Below, one piece after another: positions 17,381 through 27,055 of a DNA stretch of 64,000 nucleotides. The position numbers were made by a program, and so were the translations under genes. The notes under the pieces were generated by a model, which did not search any database, was not told the DNA's origin, and saw only the letters and a list, made by a program, of their open reading frames with translations. The DNA lies in assembly GCF_022346885.1 (NCBI RefSeq), contig NZ_JAKRNK010000001.1, positions 124,001 to 188,000 on the forward strand, read 5' to 3'. Each line of letters opens with the position of its first letter. Position 1 is the stretch's first letter. Origin of the DNA: Paenibacillus sp. ACRRX (GTDB lineage: Bacteria > Bacillota > Bacilli > Paenibacillales > Paenibacillaceae).

Positions 17381-18358
17381 TTGAAGAAGTGGGGAAAACA
17401 AATCATGCTCTTGACATTAATTACAGTAATAGCTGTAGTAATGTCCGCATGCGGCAGCAGTGCTAAGAAGGAAGAAGCAGGATCTGGAAACAATGCAGGA
17501 GCAGAAAGCGCAGCTCAATTGTCCGGAACGATTGACATAGACGGATCGAGCACAGTGTACCCGATGACGGAGGCTGTAGCGGAGGAGTTCGGCAAGGAGC
17601 ATAAAGACGTTCGAGTGTCCGTAGGCACAGCAGGTACAGGTGGCGGATTTAAGCGCTTCGCCAAGGGAGAGACGGCAATCAGCAATGCGTCGCGTCCAAT
17701 TAAAGACAAAGAAGCGGAAGAAGCCAAGAAGAATGGCATCGAGTATTTGGAACTGACAGTGGCTTATGATGGTTTGACCGTTGTTGTGAACAAGGAGAAC
17801 ACATTTGTTGACAAGTTGTCCACGGATGAATTGAAGAAAATTTACGAGCCTAATTCCAAAGTGAAAACATGGGCTGATGTTCGTGCAGGCTGGCCTGCAG
17901 AAGAGATCAAAGTGTATTCTCCTGGTGCTGACCATGGTACTTTCGACTATTTCACAGAAGAAATTAACGGTGAGTCCAAAGCGATGCGCAACGATGGTCA
18001 AATTACGTTTGCCGCTGATACAAATGCGATTGTACAGGGTGTAACGGGTGACAAAAACTCACTTGGATACTTCGGATTCTCATTCTATGAAGAGAATAAA
18101 GCGAACTTGAAGCTGGTTCCGGTTGACAACGGCAAAGCAACGGTAGAACCTAACTTGGAAACGATCAAAGATGGCAGCTATGCTCCATTATCCCGTCCTT
18201 TGCTGATCTATGTGAGCAAGAAGCATATGGAGAAGCCAGAAGTCAAAGCTTTTGTTGAATACTACTTAAAGACAGCAGGCAGTGTAGCGGCAGAAGCGGG
18301 TTACGTAGCACTTCCGCAGGAAAAATATGATGAGCAGTTGAAGCAACTGGGCCAATAA
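17381..18358 (+). CDS. pstS: Phosphate ABC transporter, phosphate-binding lipoprotein
   Basis: High-affinity extracellular phosphate receptor. 325 residues from TTG 17381, chosen because AAGGGGTGG ends six bases before; the upstream GTG/ATG at 17348 would extend the signal peptide oddly. Lipoprotein signal 1-23 with lipobox MSAC, Cys24 being the lipidated residue. Phosphate ligands sit in [17 protein letters not shown] and ISNASRPI; the PBP-like fold continues to KQLGQ. First gene of pstS-C-A-B-phoU, behind the PhoP boxes and before a hairpin that probably lowers expression of the downstream genes. Confidence 0.96.
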   Translation: MKKWGKQIMLLTLITVIAVVMSACGSSAKKEEAGSGNNAGAESAAQLSGTIDIDGSSTVYPMTEAVAEEFGKEHKDVRVSVGTAGTGGGFKRFAKGETAISNASRPIKDKEAEEAKKNGIEYLELTVAYDGLTVVVNKENTFVDKLSTDELKKIYEPNSKVKTWADVRAGWPAEEIKVYSPGADHGTFDYFTEEINGESKAMRNDGQITFAADTNAIVQGVTGDKNSLGYFGFSFYEENKANLKLVPVDNGKATVEPNLETIKDGSYAPLSRPLLIYVSKKHMEKPEVKAFVEYYLKTAGSVAAEAGYVALPQEKYDEQLKQLGQ

Positions 18359-18417
18359 CAAGCGAATCAATCGCTTAGATAGGTCCAATCCCATCAGCAT
18401 CATACAACAGGTATGGA

Positions 18418-18460
18418 AATGTGATGTCTCCACGATGCAACCAAATAGGGACATCACATT
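18418..18460 (+). terminator. Attenuating hairpin between pstS and pstC
   Basis: Perfect 11-bp stem AATGTGATGTC/GACATCACATT with a 21-base loop, followed by TTTTC. Located 60 bases after pstS, it likely lets only part of transcription pass, giving more binding protein than permease. Confidence 0.7.
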
Positions 18461-18514
18461 TTCATTGAGATATTGTTAACGAATTGTAAAAGATGCAAAG
18501 TGAGGTTAACCATT

Positions 18515-19441
18515 ATGCAAGTAAACGTTTCGAAGCCGGAAACGAATATGTCCTTTACAAATAAGCAAATGAATGTAGCAGACAAAGTGATGCCCATTCT
18601 TTTGTTCCTATGTGCGGGTGTATCTATTTTAACCACGATTGGAATTGTGTACACGCTGTTCTCGGAGACGATCTCATTCTTCAAGAGTGTTCCGATCTTT
18701 GATTTTATATTTGGCGGAAAGTGGAGTCCTCTGATCGAACCGAAGGCATTTGGCATTTGGCCGTTGTTAAGCGGTACTTTCTTAATTACGCTGATTGCCA
18801 TATTGGTAGCTGTACCTATCGGTCTCGCCAGTGCCATTTACCTAAGCGAGTACGCGCCTGAGCGTGTTCGCAAAATCGTCAAGCCTGTACTTGAAGTGCT
18901 TGCCGGCGTTCCGACCATCGTATACGGCTACTTTGCGCTTACGTTTGTTACGCCGCTGTTGAAGTCAATTTTCCCGGATATGAGTGTGTTTAATGGACTC
19001 AGTGCAGGATTGGTCGTCGGGATTATGATTATTCCGATGGTATCATCCCTTAGTGAGGATGCGATGTCTGCAGTGCCCAAAAGCTTACGCCACGGTGCAT
19101 ATGCCCTCGGAGCAACACGCTTTGAAGTGGCATTAAAGATCGTCGTGCCAGCTGCTTTCTCGGGCATCGTATCGTCTGCTGTATTGGCGTTCTCACGTGC
19201 AATCGGCGAAACGATGATTGTCTCAGTTGCAGCGGGATCTACCCCGAACTTAACACTTAATCCGCTGGAAAGCATACAGACCATGACGGCTTACATCGTT
19301 CAAGTAAGCTTGGGTGATACGCCGCACGGCTCAGTGGAGTATGGAACGATCTTTGCCGTCGGGTTGACGTTGTTCATCATTACATTCTTGTTGAACATCC
19401 TGGCTCTGTATGTGGCAAGACGTTTCAGGGAGGAGTATTAA
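18515..19441 (+). CDS. pstC: Phosphate ABC transporter permease PstC
   Basis: Inner membrane permease subunit, 308 residues with six predicted helices. Start ATG 18515, with AGTGAGGT upstream; the in-frame ATG at 18473 lies in the intergenic hairpin neighbourhood and lacks a site. The EAA-type cytoplasmic loop that contacts PstB is at [19 protein letters not shown]. Pairs with PstA, whose start is 3 bases after this stop. Confidence 0.95.
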   Translation: MQVNVSKPETNMSFTNKQMNVADKVMPILLFLCAGVSILTTIGIVYTLFSETISFFKSVPIFDFIFGGKWSPLIEPKAFGIWPLLSGTFLITLIAILVAVPIGLASAIYLSEYAPERVRKIVKPVLEVLAGVPTIVYGYFALTFVTPLLKSIFPDMSVFNGLSAGLVVGIMIIPMVSSLSEDAMSAVPKSLRHGAYALGATRFEVALKIVVPAAFSGIVSSAVLAFSRAIGETMIVSVAAGSTPNLTLNPLESIQTMTAYIVQVSLGDTPHGSVEYGTIFAVGLTLFIITFLLNILALYVARRFREEY

Positions 19442-19444
19442 TTC

Positions 19445-20320
19445 ATGACGATGTTTCAGGATGCGAACCGCAAGCAAATCAGCAACCGTCGCAAGACCGA
19501 CCTTGTCCTTCATCTGCTGTTTATTGTTGCGACATCGATCGGTATCGTAGCCTTGATGGCCCTATTAATTAGTATTATGATGGACGGTCTGTCCCGATTG
19601 AATTGGGACCTGTTCACGAATTATCCGTCACGTCTCGCTTCAAAAGCGGGGATGAAGTCAGCAGTGGTGGGGTCCATTTATATGGTTCTTATTATGGCAC
19701 CGATCTCGTTCATACTCGGCGTAGGAGCGGCGATCTATCTGGAAGAGTACGCCAAGAAGAATGCCATCACACGCTTTATCCAATTGAATATAAGCACGTT
19801 GGCAGGCGTGCCATCTATCGTATACGGCATTTTGGGCTTGACGATCTTTGTGCGCGGTATGGCGCTCGAAAGAAGTCTATTGTCCGGTTCTCTCACGATG
19901 ACGCTGCTCGTGCTGCCGATTATTATCGTGTCTGCCCAAGAAGCGATACGAGCAGTACCAAGAGCTCGCCGCGATGCGTCGTTCGCACTTGGTGCAACTA
20001 AATGGCAAACGGTCGCACGTTCGGTGCTTCCGTCCTCGATTTCAGGCATTTTAACAGGAGTCATTCTTGCCTTGTCCCGTGCGATCGGGGAGACAGCTCC
20101 GCTTGTAATGATTGGTGCCTTGACGTTTGTAGCTTTCTTGCCAGAAAGCATCATGGATCAGTTTACGGTAATGCCGATCCAGATCTTTAACTGGGTATCC
20201 AGACCGCAAGTCGCATTCCACGAGTTGGCAGCGGCAGGAATCATCGTCTTGCTGGCGATGCTTGTCCTGATGAATATATCAGCTATTATTCTTCGCAATA
20301 AATATCAGAAAAATGTGTAA
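19445..20320 (+). CDS. pstA: Phosphate ABC transporter permease PstA
   Basis: Second permease subunit, 291 residues, six helices, with the EAA loop RAVPRARRDASFALGATKW. The start lies right behind pstC, with GGAGG inside the pstC end, indicating coupled translation. The long first periplasmic loop (SRLASKAGMKSAVVGS) is normal for PstA. pstB follows after 12 bases. Confidence 0.95.
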   Translation: MTMFQDANRKQISNRRKTDLVLHLLFIVATSIGIVALMALLISIMMDGLSRLNWDLFTNYPSRLASKAGMKSAVVGSIYMVLIMAPISFILGVGAAIYLEEYAKKNAITRFIQLNISTLAGVPSIVYGILGLTIFVRGMALERSLLSGSLTMTLLVLPIIIVSAQEAIRAVPRARRDASFALGATKWQTVARSVLPSSISGILTGVILALSRAIGETAPLVMIGALTFVAFLPESIMDQFTVMPIQIFNWVSRPQVAFHELAAAGIIVLLAMLVLMNISAIILRNKYQKNV

Positions 20321-20332
20321 GGAGACGAGCGC

Positions 20333-21106
20333 ATGAGCACAGCGACGGCATTAAAGACTCTCATTAATATTAAAGATTTGGATCTCTATTATGGAACCTA
20401 TCACGCGCTGAAGAAAGTATCGATGACGATTCCGGAAAAGGCAGTTACTGCTTTTATCGGCCCGTCGGGCTGCGGTAAATCAACGCTTCTCCGTACACTT
20501 AACCGGATGAATGACATGATTATTGGGACGCGTATCGAAGGAAAAGTAGAGATTGGTGGTACGAATATTTACAGCAATGAGGTCGATGTGGAGACCCTGC
20601 GGAAGAAGGTCGGCATGGTATTCCAGCAGCCAAACCCGTTTCCGAAGTCGATCTATGACAATATTGCTTATGGACCGAGGCTGCATGGCATTCGCAGCAA
20701 AGCAAAGCTTGACGAGATTGTGGAGCAAAGCTTGAAGCAAGCTGTATTGTGGGAAGAAGTGAAAGATTATTTGAAGCGTTCGGCTTTCAGCCTTTCAGGT
20801 GGCCAACAGCAGCGTCTCTGTATTGCGCGAGCATTAGCGGTCAATCCTGACATTTTGCTGATGGACGAAGCAACGTCTGCACTTGACCCGATCTCTACCC
20901 TGAAAATTGAGGAACTGGTACAAGAACTGAAGCACCGCTATACGATCGTTATGGTTACACACAACATGCATCAAGCAGCACGTGTGTCCGATCAGACGGT
21001 ATTTTTCTTAAATGGTGAAGTGGTAGAGTTTGATCAGACCGAAACGTTGTTCTCAAACCCAAGCGATAAGCGGACGGAAGATTATATTACAGGTCGATTC
21101 GGTTAA
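20333..21106 (+). CDS. pstB: Phosphate ABC transporter ATPase PstB
   Basis: Cytoplasmic ATPase of the Pst importer, 257 residues. Walker [10 protein letters not shown] at about 43-51, Q loop [15 protein letters not shown] (the NPFP signature of PstB), ABC signature LSGGQQQR, Walker [13 protein letters not shown], and H loop [11 protein letters not shown] preceded by AAGGAGACGAGCGC. phoU lies 107 bases downstream. Confidence 0.97.
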   Translation: MSTATALKTLINIKDLDLYYGTYHALKKVSMTIPEKAVTAFIGPSGCGKSTLLRTLNRMNDMIIGTRIEGKVEIGGTNIYSNEVDVETLRKKVGMVFQQPNPFPKSIYDNIAYGPRLHGIRSKAKLDEIVEQSLKQAVLWEEVKDYLKRSAFSLSGGQQQRLCIARALAVNPDILLMDEATSALDPISTLKIEELVQELKHRYTIVMVTHNMHQAARVSDQTVFFLNGEVVEFDQTETLFSNPSDKRTEDYITGRFG

Positions 21107-21213
21107 GGGATGATTAAGTTACTCAGATAGGGAATGTGCATAGGTAAGTAGAGTGGTCAATAAAGATGGAAAATAGACTAAATTTCGGCTAGCGAGGAGA
21201 GTAGGAAGAACCG

Positions 21214-21873
21214 ATGATTAAGCGCAAAGAATTTGACTTAGGACTGGAAGAACTTAGTCAGCTATTAGTGGATATGGGGCGCCATGTTGAGCGAGCGCTA
21301 TCTGAATCCATAGGGGCGTTAAAGACTCAAGATGTGGAACGTGCCAAAAAGATTATTGCGGAAGATGTTGATCTGAATGGCATGGAAACCAAGATTCTGG
21401 ATCTTGGCTCCAGACTTATCTTGACCCAGCAGCCGGTAGCCAAGGACCTGCGCCGTATTTTGGTGGCCTTCCGGATCTCCAACGATTTGGAGCGGATGGG
21501 AGACTTATCGATCGATGTAGCTAAGGTTGTCGTTCGTATGAATGGCCAGCCGCTAATTAAGCCGCTTATCGATATTCCACGTATGGCGGAGATCGTACAG
21601 CTCATGATTAACGAATCCACACAAGCTTATGTGGAAGAGAACGTAGACTTGGCTTATAAAATGGCGAAGGAAGATGACAACGTAGATCAGCTGTACAGTC
21701 AGATTTTCCGCGAGCTGCTGACATATGTGGCGGAGAATCCGCAAAATGCTTCCCAAGCGATGTCGTTGCTGTTTGTTGGTCGTTATATTGAACGAATTGC
21801 GGACCATGCTACCAACATCGGTGAAAGTATCGTGTATTTAGTAACCAACGAAAGACCCGATCTGAACAACTAA
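21214..21873 (+). CDS. phoU: Phosphate uptake regulator PhoU
   Basis: 219-residue all-helical protein of two PhoU repeats, each with the metal-cluster pattern E-x-x-x-D: around DVDLNGMETKI / DLERMGDLSIDVAK in the first and EDDNVDQLY / ERIADHATNIGESIVYL in the second. It damps Pst transport and the PhoR signal when phosphate is plentiful. Start ATG 21214 after GAGGAGAGTAGG. Last gene of the pst unit; a strong terminator follows. Confidence 0.95.
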   Translation: MIKRKEFDLGLEELSQLLVDMGRHVERALSESIGALKTQDVERAKKIIAEDVDLNGMETKILDLGSRLILTQQPVAKDLRRILVAFRISNDLERMGDLSIDVAKVVVRMNGQPLIKPLIDIPRMAEIVQLMINESTQAYVEENVDLAYKMAKEDDNVDQLYSQIFRELLTYVAENPQNASQAMSLLFVGRYIERIADHATNIGESIVYLVTNERPDLNN

Positions 21874-21889
21874 GCCTACCCTTTAACGA

Positions 21890-21914
21890 GCCGAATGGAT
21901 TTGATCCATTCGGC
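21890..21914 (+). terminator. Terminator of pst-phoU
   Basis: Perfect 11-bp stem GCCGAATGGAT/ATCCATTCGGC with a three-base loop and CGTTTTT tail. Confidence 0.85.
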
Positions 21915-22307
21915 CGTTTTTAGGTGTTGTAGCTTTTGTCGAGCCTGTGTTATCTCTTATGAAGCTTCTGTTGAAGCTTCTGTGAAAGTTGCATAATTTG
22001 TATGCCATTTCAAAGCGCATCAAGTCAGCAATATGGATACCCATGTACGAACAGCATTTGAGCGTGATAAAGCAAAGATAGCAGCAACAGTAAAGAAGCC
22101 ATGCATGTACTGAGCGGTTAGACAAACGATGAATAAAGCGATTAAAGTACACACTGAGGTTAAATGGGCAATGTAAGAGCGGGATAAAAGTATGTGGGCA
22201 GTACAAGGATGAGCATGGGATTGAAGCTAAGTATTTATTTCGTGAGTATCATGGGGAAATGGTACTGCTTAATGACTTTATACGAAGTGAATGCAGGAAA
22301 GAGAATG
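21915..22307. other. Intergenic stretch, possible gene relic
   Basis: No intact gene. On the plus strand a frame of about 65 codons without an ATG (about 22130-22344) reads through C-x5-C (QCKSGIKVCGQYKDEHGIE) and ends in the start of the next ORF's tail; this may be debris of a lost gene. It overlaps the minus-strand membrane-protein gene only at its very end. Confidence 0.3.
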
Positions 22308-22724
22308 TTACTTCATTTGTTTTTTGGATCGGAGTGACACTATAACATTTATAAATATAATATAAACAGGGTATGCCATAATATACAGCAACACCAGTAA
22401 TCCAATCCCTGGGAGTGGCGTGTCATTTTGGTCTGTAATCGGATATGCATTAGCAAAAATTTTAATAAATGAAACAAAAATTGGGATCCATAAAATTGAC
22501 AGTACATATTTAACCTTTTTTTCAAAAAACAAACGGTGAGTGAAATAATAGCATATTATTGTAGTCATTATAAAAATTAAAAAGTTTACCCAACTAATAG
22601 TTCCCCCTAAATCACCAAGATCAAAGTATTTTTCTATTCGATATTGATTCACAAATAGTTCAACCTGTAAAAAAAGTGATATAGCATAAATGAAACTTAC
22701 CCCGCTTAATTTCAAAAATAACAA
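22308..22724 (-). CDS. Hypothetical membrane protein, four helices
   Basis: 138 residues from TTG 22724, with AGGAGGG seven bases before, which decides the start. Four hydrophobic segments at about 5-22, 44-62, 72-92 and 105-128, with a charged end RSKKQMK. No family motif recognised. The gene is clearly richer in A and T than the pst and polA genes around it and stands alone between two terminators, suggesting recent acquisition. Confidence 0.65.
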   Translation of the reverse strand: MLFLKLSGVSFIYAISLFLQVELFVNQYRIEKYFDLGDLGGTISWVNFLIFIMTTIICYYFTHRLFFEKKVKYVLSILWIPIFVSFIKIFANAYPITDQNDTPLPGIGLLVLLYIMAYPVYIIFINVIVSLRSKKQMK

Positions 22725-23271
22725 CTTGATCCCTCCTATTCCACTTGAAATCCTTTATACAGGTGGAGCACCTGATGATTTTCAAGATCAAGCCGCAATT
22801 AAACAAGGTTACAATAAGAACTCAAATTAATTGTTACATAAATAGAGATAATACAGCAGATAGTTAAAATTATAGGACAAGCTGCCCTTTCTTATAAAAT
22901 GGCAGCTTGTTTATTTTTACGAGAAAATTCCAACATATTTGATATTAGCCAGTGTATCAAGGTTTTAAGCTAATTTCTAGGTGCGAAAGTTGAGTAGTAA
23001 CTTTATTCTATAGTGTTCAATGAAGCTGTCCCCATAAGTCACTTTTCGAATTTCAAGTCCCACATAGAGCTGAGTTTTTATACAGAAAGGAACTTATCCT
23101 GCACTTTGCAGTGGACATTGAAGTTCTTTCGTTTATAAATTGGGATATAACCATTCGATACCATCACTTTTGGGAGAGCCTCTTTGAAGTACATTCCTCA
23201 ACCAAGCAATTTCCATAACAGGGCCGCGCTATGATATCATGAAGTACAAGAGATTGGATTGAGGTGCGATT
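22725..23271. other. Intergenic region upstream of polA with orphan terminator
   Basis: Holds a strong plus-strand terminator (22877-22910) with no recognised gene before it. A 46-codon frame (about 22691-22831, ending GAPDDFQDQAAIKQGYNKN) runs into it, antisense to the start of the membrane-protein gene; no ribosome site is seen, so it may be the tail of a lost gene. TATGAT near 23232 may be the polA -10. Confidence 0.35.
22877..22910 (+). terminator. Orphan rho-independent terminator
   Basis: Perfect 10-bp stem ACAAGCTGCC/GGCAGCTTGT, 14-base loop, TTATTTTT tail. Confidence 0.75.
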
Positions 23272-25944
23272 ATGGATAAATGGATTATTATCGACGGAAA
23301 CAGTATTGCGAACCGAGCGTTCTATGCGATGCCGCCGCTTACAAATTCGCAGGGATTACATACAAATGCCGTATACGGCTTTACGACGATGCTTCTGAAG
23401 CTGCTTGAAGAAGAGCAGCCAACGCATATCGTAGTTGCTTTTGACGCAGGCAAGATCACGTTCCGTCATGGCGATTACAAAGATTATAAAGGCGGCCGCT
23501 CTAAGACTCCGTCAGAGCTGTCTGAGCAGTTCCCATTAATGAAGGAATTGATGGAAGCGATGGGCATTGCTCAATTCGAGCTGAGCGGGTATGAAGCGGA
23601 CGATATTATCGGTACGCTCACACGTATGGCAGACGAAGAGCAGAAGCCAATGATGGTTGTAAGCGGAGACAAGGACATGCTGCAGTTGGCTTCAGAATAT
23701 GTTACGGTCGTGCTTACCCGCAAAGGGGTCACGGAGATCGAGAAGTATGATCCTGCTGCGATCGAAGAGAAATATCAATTAAAGCCCTTGCAGATCATTG
23801 ATTTGAAAGGCTTGATGGGGGATAGCTCCGACAATATTCCAGGTGTTCCTGGTGTTGGCGAGAAAACCGCATTAAAGCTGCTGCATCAATATGGCAGCGT
23901 AGAAAGCGTGCTGGAGCATGTTGGGGAATTAAAAGGCAAGATGAAAGAGAATATCGAGAATCATGCGGATGATGCTCGGATGAGCAAACAGCTGGCCACG
24001 ATCTACCGTGAGGTTCCAATTGAACTGGAACGTGAGAAGATGGCGTTTGAAGGTATCCCTTCCGCAACGGCTTTGCCGATGCTGCGCAAACTGGAATTCA
24101 AGTCCATCCTTGAACGGGTGGAAAAGCTGGCGGCGAAGCAGAGTGGTGAAGAAGTGAGTGCGGAGCCGGTAGTTGAGTTGGCGCTTGAGACGATCCTTGT
24201 GACGCTGGAAAATGTGCAGGAACTAACGTCCGCCTTAAAGCAAGGTGATGTGGATACGCTCGTGCTAGAAGCCCATGGCGACAATCCTCATTATGCTAAC
24301 TTCTTCGGTCTGACTCTTGGCTCGAAGGAATGTTATTGGCATGTGACAAAGGACATACTTCTGTCAGAAGAAGCGGCACCGATTCGAGCTTGGTTGGCTG
24401 ACGCTGAACAGCCCAAATATGGATATGATCTGCACCGTACCGAGCTGGTGCTGCATTGGCTTGGTATTGTCCTGGAGGGAGCAGCATTTGACGTGCAATT
24501 GGCCGCTTATGTACTGGACCCAAGCGATGCAGCTGCAACCGTGCAGTCTACGGCAGCCAAGTATGAGCTGACAATGCTGCAAGCGGATGAAGAGGTGTAC
24601 GGCAAAGGCGCCAAGTTCAAAGTGCCTGCGGACGAGTTGGTAGCGCAGCATACGGCGCGCAAAGCTTATTTGATTGGTGAATTGGTGCCTTTGATGCAGC
24701 AGGACTTGCAGAAGTATGAGATGAGCAAGCTGTATTATGAGCTTGAGCTTCCGCTGTCATCCATTCTTGCACAGATGGAGAAGACCGGCATTAAAGTTAA
24801 CAAATCGAGTCTGGAGAAACTTGGCGAGCAATTCACAGAGGCGATTGAGAAGACGATGACACGGATTTATGAGCTGGCAGGGGTCGAATTTAACATCGGT
24901 TCACCAAAGCAGCTTGGCGAGATTCTATTTGACAAGTTGGGACTGCCTGTTATCAAGAAGACCAAGACGGGCTATTCCACAGATGCGGAAGTATTGGAGA
25001 AGCTGGAACCTTATCATGCTGTCATTCCGTTAATTTTGCATTATCGGCAGATGACAAAGCTTCAATCCACTTATATTGAAGGTTTGCTGAAGGAAGTACG
25101 CCCAGATACAGGTCGTGTCCATACGTATTACCGCCAGACGATTGCAGCCACAGGACGCTTAAGCTCTCAGTTCCCGAATTTGCAGAACATTCCGATTCGT
25201 CTGGAAGAAGGGCGTCAGATCCGTCAGGCTTTTGTGCCTACAGAAGCAGACTGGAGCATCGTAGCGGCAGACTATTCGCAGATTGAATTGCGTGTACTCG
25301 CCCATATTTCGGGTGACGAGAAGCTCAAGGAAGCGTTTATTCAGGATATGGACATCCATACGAAGACCGCCATGGATGTGTTTGGCGTGAAGGCAGATGA
25401 CGTGGATGCCAATATGCGTCGATCTGCAAAAGCGGTCAACTTTGGAATTGTGTATGGTATTAGCGACTATGGATTGTCACAAAATTTGAACATTACACGT
25501 AAGGATGCGGCGAAATTTATTGAACAGTATTTTGCTGTGTTCCAAGGTGTTCGTCAATACATGGAAGATATTGTCAAGATGGCCCGTCAAGATGGATATG
25601 TGAAGACAATGCTGGAACGCCGCCGTTATTTGCCGGAGATCAATGCCTCCAACTTTAACCTGCGATCCTTTGCGGAGCGGACGGCGATGAATACACCAAT
25701 ACAGGGCACAGCTGCTGATATTATTAAGTTGGCTATGGTGAAGATGGATGAACGCATGCGCAAGCTCCAGTTAAAGAGCCGTATGCTGCTGCAAGTACAC
25801 GATGAGTTGGTGTTTGAAGTACCTGTCGATGAGGTAGATATAATGAAGAAACTGGTACCTGAAGTGATGGAGCAAGCGATTGAATTGGTAGTGCCGCTTA
25901 AGGCGGATGTCAGCGTAGGAACCAACTGGTACGAGTCCAAATAA
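23272..25944 (+). CDS. polA: DNA polymerase I
   Basis: Repair and Okazaki-fragment polymerase, 890 residues. The 5'-3' exonuclease domain (1-290) has VAFDAGKITFRH, GYEADDIIGT and LMGDSSDNIPGVPGVGEKTA. The middle domain (about 300-470) lacks the D-x-E pair and the second Asp of active proofreaders (LVLEAHGDN in place of FDTET), so 3'-5' exonuclease is expected to be absent, as in Bacillus. Polymerase motifs: A with Asp667 in DYSQIELR, B in RRSAKAVNFGIVYG, C with His843-Asp844 in VHDELVFE. ATG follows TTGAGGTGCG. Heads the polA-mutM-ytaF-coaE cluster. Confidence 0.97.
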   Translation: MDKWIIIDGNSIANRAFYAMPPLTNSQGLHTNAVYGFTTMLLKLLEEEQPTHIVVAFDAGKITFRHGDYKDYKGGRSKTPSELSEQFPLMKELMEAMGIAQFELSGYEADDIIGTLTRMADEEQKPMMVVSGDKDMLQLASEYVTVVLTRKGVTEIEKYDPAAIEEKYQLKPLQIIDLKGLMGDSSDNIPGVPGVGEKTALKLLHQYGSVESVLEHVGELKGKMKENIENHADDARMSKQLATIYREVPIELEREKMAFEGIPSATALPMLRKLEFKSILERVEKLAAKQSGEEVSAEPVVELALETILVTLENVQELTSALKQGDVDTLVLEAHGDNPHYANFFGLTLGSKECYWHVTKDILLSEEAAPIRAWLADAEQPKYGYDLHRTELVLHWLGIVLEGAAFDVQLAAYVLDPSDAAATVQSTAAKYELTMLQADEEVYGKGAKFKVPADELVAQHTARKAYLIGELVPLMQQDLQKYEMSKLYYELELPLSSILAQMEKTGIKVNKSSLEKLGEQFTEAIEKTMTRIYELAGVEFNIGSPKQLGEILFDKLGLPVIKKTKTGYSTDAEVLEKLEPYHAVIPLILHYRQMTKLQSTYIEGLLKEVRPDTGRVHTYYRQTIAATGRLSSQFPNLQNIPIRLEEGRQIRQAFVPTEADWSIVAADYSQIELRVLAHISGDEKLKEAFIQDMDIHTKTAMDVFGVKADDVDANMRRSAKAVNFGIVYGISDYGLSQNLNITRKDAAKFIEQYFAVFQGVRQYMEDIVKMARQDGYVKTMLERRRYLPEINASNFNLRSFAERTAMNTPIQGTAADIIKLAMVKMDERMRKLQLKSRMLLQVHDELVFEVPVDEVDIMKKLVPEVMEQAIELVVPLKADVSVGTNWYESK

Positions 25945-26013
25945 CACTAAATTCAACCAGCGCGCCCTCTATTGTACGCTTTACGGTATAATAGACAACA
26001 TGAGGTGATAGAT

Positions 26014-26844
26014 ATGCCAGAATTACCGGAAGTAGAGACGGTTAAACGTACATTAAATTCACTAGTGACAAACAAAACAATAAAACAGGTGACGGTAACG
26101 CTGCCTCGAATTATACAACGTCCTTTAGAAATAGAAGCGTTCTGTGCTGCGTTATCGGGTCATACGATACAAGAAGTAGGTAGACGCGGCAAGTTTTTGC
26201 TCATCCAATTGGATGGGCTGGTGCTGGTGTCTCATCTGCGTATGGAAGGACGATATGGCGTATTCGCATCGAATGAGCCTGTTGAGAAGCATACACATGT
26301 CATTTTTCACTTTGAAGATGGAACCGAGCTTCGTTATAAGGACGTCAGACAGTTCGGCACGATGCATCTATTCAAGCCGGGAGATGAGATGAAGCTGCCG
26401 CCGCTGCACAAGCTGGGAATCGAGCCGCTTGGTTCTGAGTTCAATGCGAAAGTGCTTGGTGAAGTACTCCGTAGGCGTCGGAGCTTTATTAAGCCGGTGC
26501 TGCTGAACCAGCATGTTGTTGTTGGATTGGGAAACATTTATGTAGATGAGGCACTGTTCCGCGCCAACATTCACCCGCTTACAGCTGCAGATTCGTTGAC
26601 GGATGAGCAAGTGCAGCGTCTGCACGACGCCATTCTGGTCACTTTGCAGGATGCTGTAGAAGCTGGAGGCTCCTCTATAAAGTCTTATGTGAATGGACAA
26701 GGGGAGATGGGGATGTTTCAACATCAGCTTCAAGTATACGGGCGTGAGGGAGAGCCTTGTGTCACTTGTGGCCACATCATTGAAAAGTCGGTGGTTGGCG
26801 GTCGAGGCACACATACGTGTTCCCGATGCCAGCCGCGTCCATAA
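26014..26844 (+). CDS. mutM: Formamidopyrimidine-DNA glycosylase
   Basis: Base-excision repair enzyme removing 8-oxoguanine. 276 residues from ATG 26014, which gives the obligatory MPELPEVE start with catalytic Pro2 and Glu3; TGAGGTGAT lies just before. H2TH region around VGLGNIYVDEALF and the C-terminal zinc finger C-x2-C-x16-C-x2-C (CVTCGHIIEKSVVGGRG onward) are complete. Follows polA by 69 bases, as in related genomes. Confidence 0.96.
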   Translation: MPELPEVETVKRTLNSLVTNKTIKQVTVTLPRIIQRPLEIEAFCAALSGHTIQEVGRRGKFLLIQLDGLVLVSHLRMEGRYGVFASNEPVEKHTHVIFHFEDGTELRYKDVRQFGTMHLFKPGDEMKLPPLHKLGIEPLGSEFNAKVLGEVLRRRRSFIKPVLLNQHVVVGLGNIYVDEALFRANIHPLTAADSLTDEQVQRLHDAILVTLQDAVEAGGSSIKSYVNGQGEMGMFQHQLQVYGREGEPCVTCGHIIEKSVVGGRGTHTCSRCQPRP

Positions 26845-26863
26845 AGTGCAGATAGTTAAGGAG

Positions 26864-26919
26864 GCCGCATAGCGTATGCGGCAAATGGCTCAATCGTAAT
26901 CGTTACGGTTATTTTTTTG
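26864..26919 (+). terminator. Two hairpins after mutM, the second terminator-like
   Basis: GCCGCATA/TATGCGGC (26864-26882) followed by CGTAA/TTACG (26895-26907) and GTTATTTTTTT. Confidence 0.55.
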
Positions 26920-27055
26920 AACATAACAAATCATACGAATACATCATTCTAGACAGCACAGTATGCACCTATATCCGCTCCAGCCCATATGATAGGGTAC
27001 AACAGTTTACAGCCTGCATGTACTCAAATCAGGCAAGGAGCAGGAGGGAATAAGG

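Noticed and set aside
17417-18001. 194-codon minus-strand frame over pstS
   Set aside because: Shadow of pstS; no ribosome site.
22691-22831. 46-codon frame ending GAPDDFQDQAAIKQGYNKN
   Set aside because: Composition is protein-like and a terminator follows, but there is no ribosome site and it overlaps the start of the minus-strand gene; kept only as possible debris.
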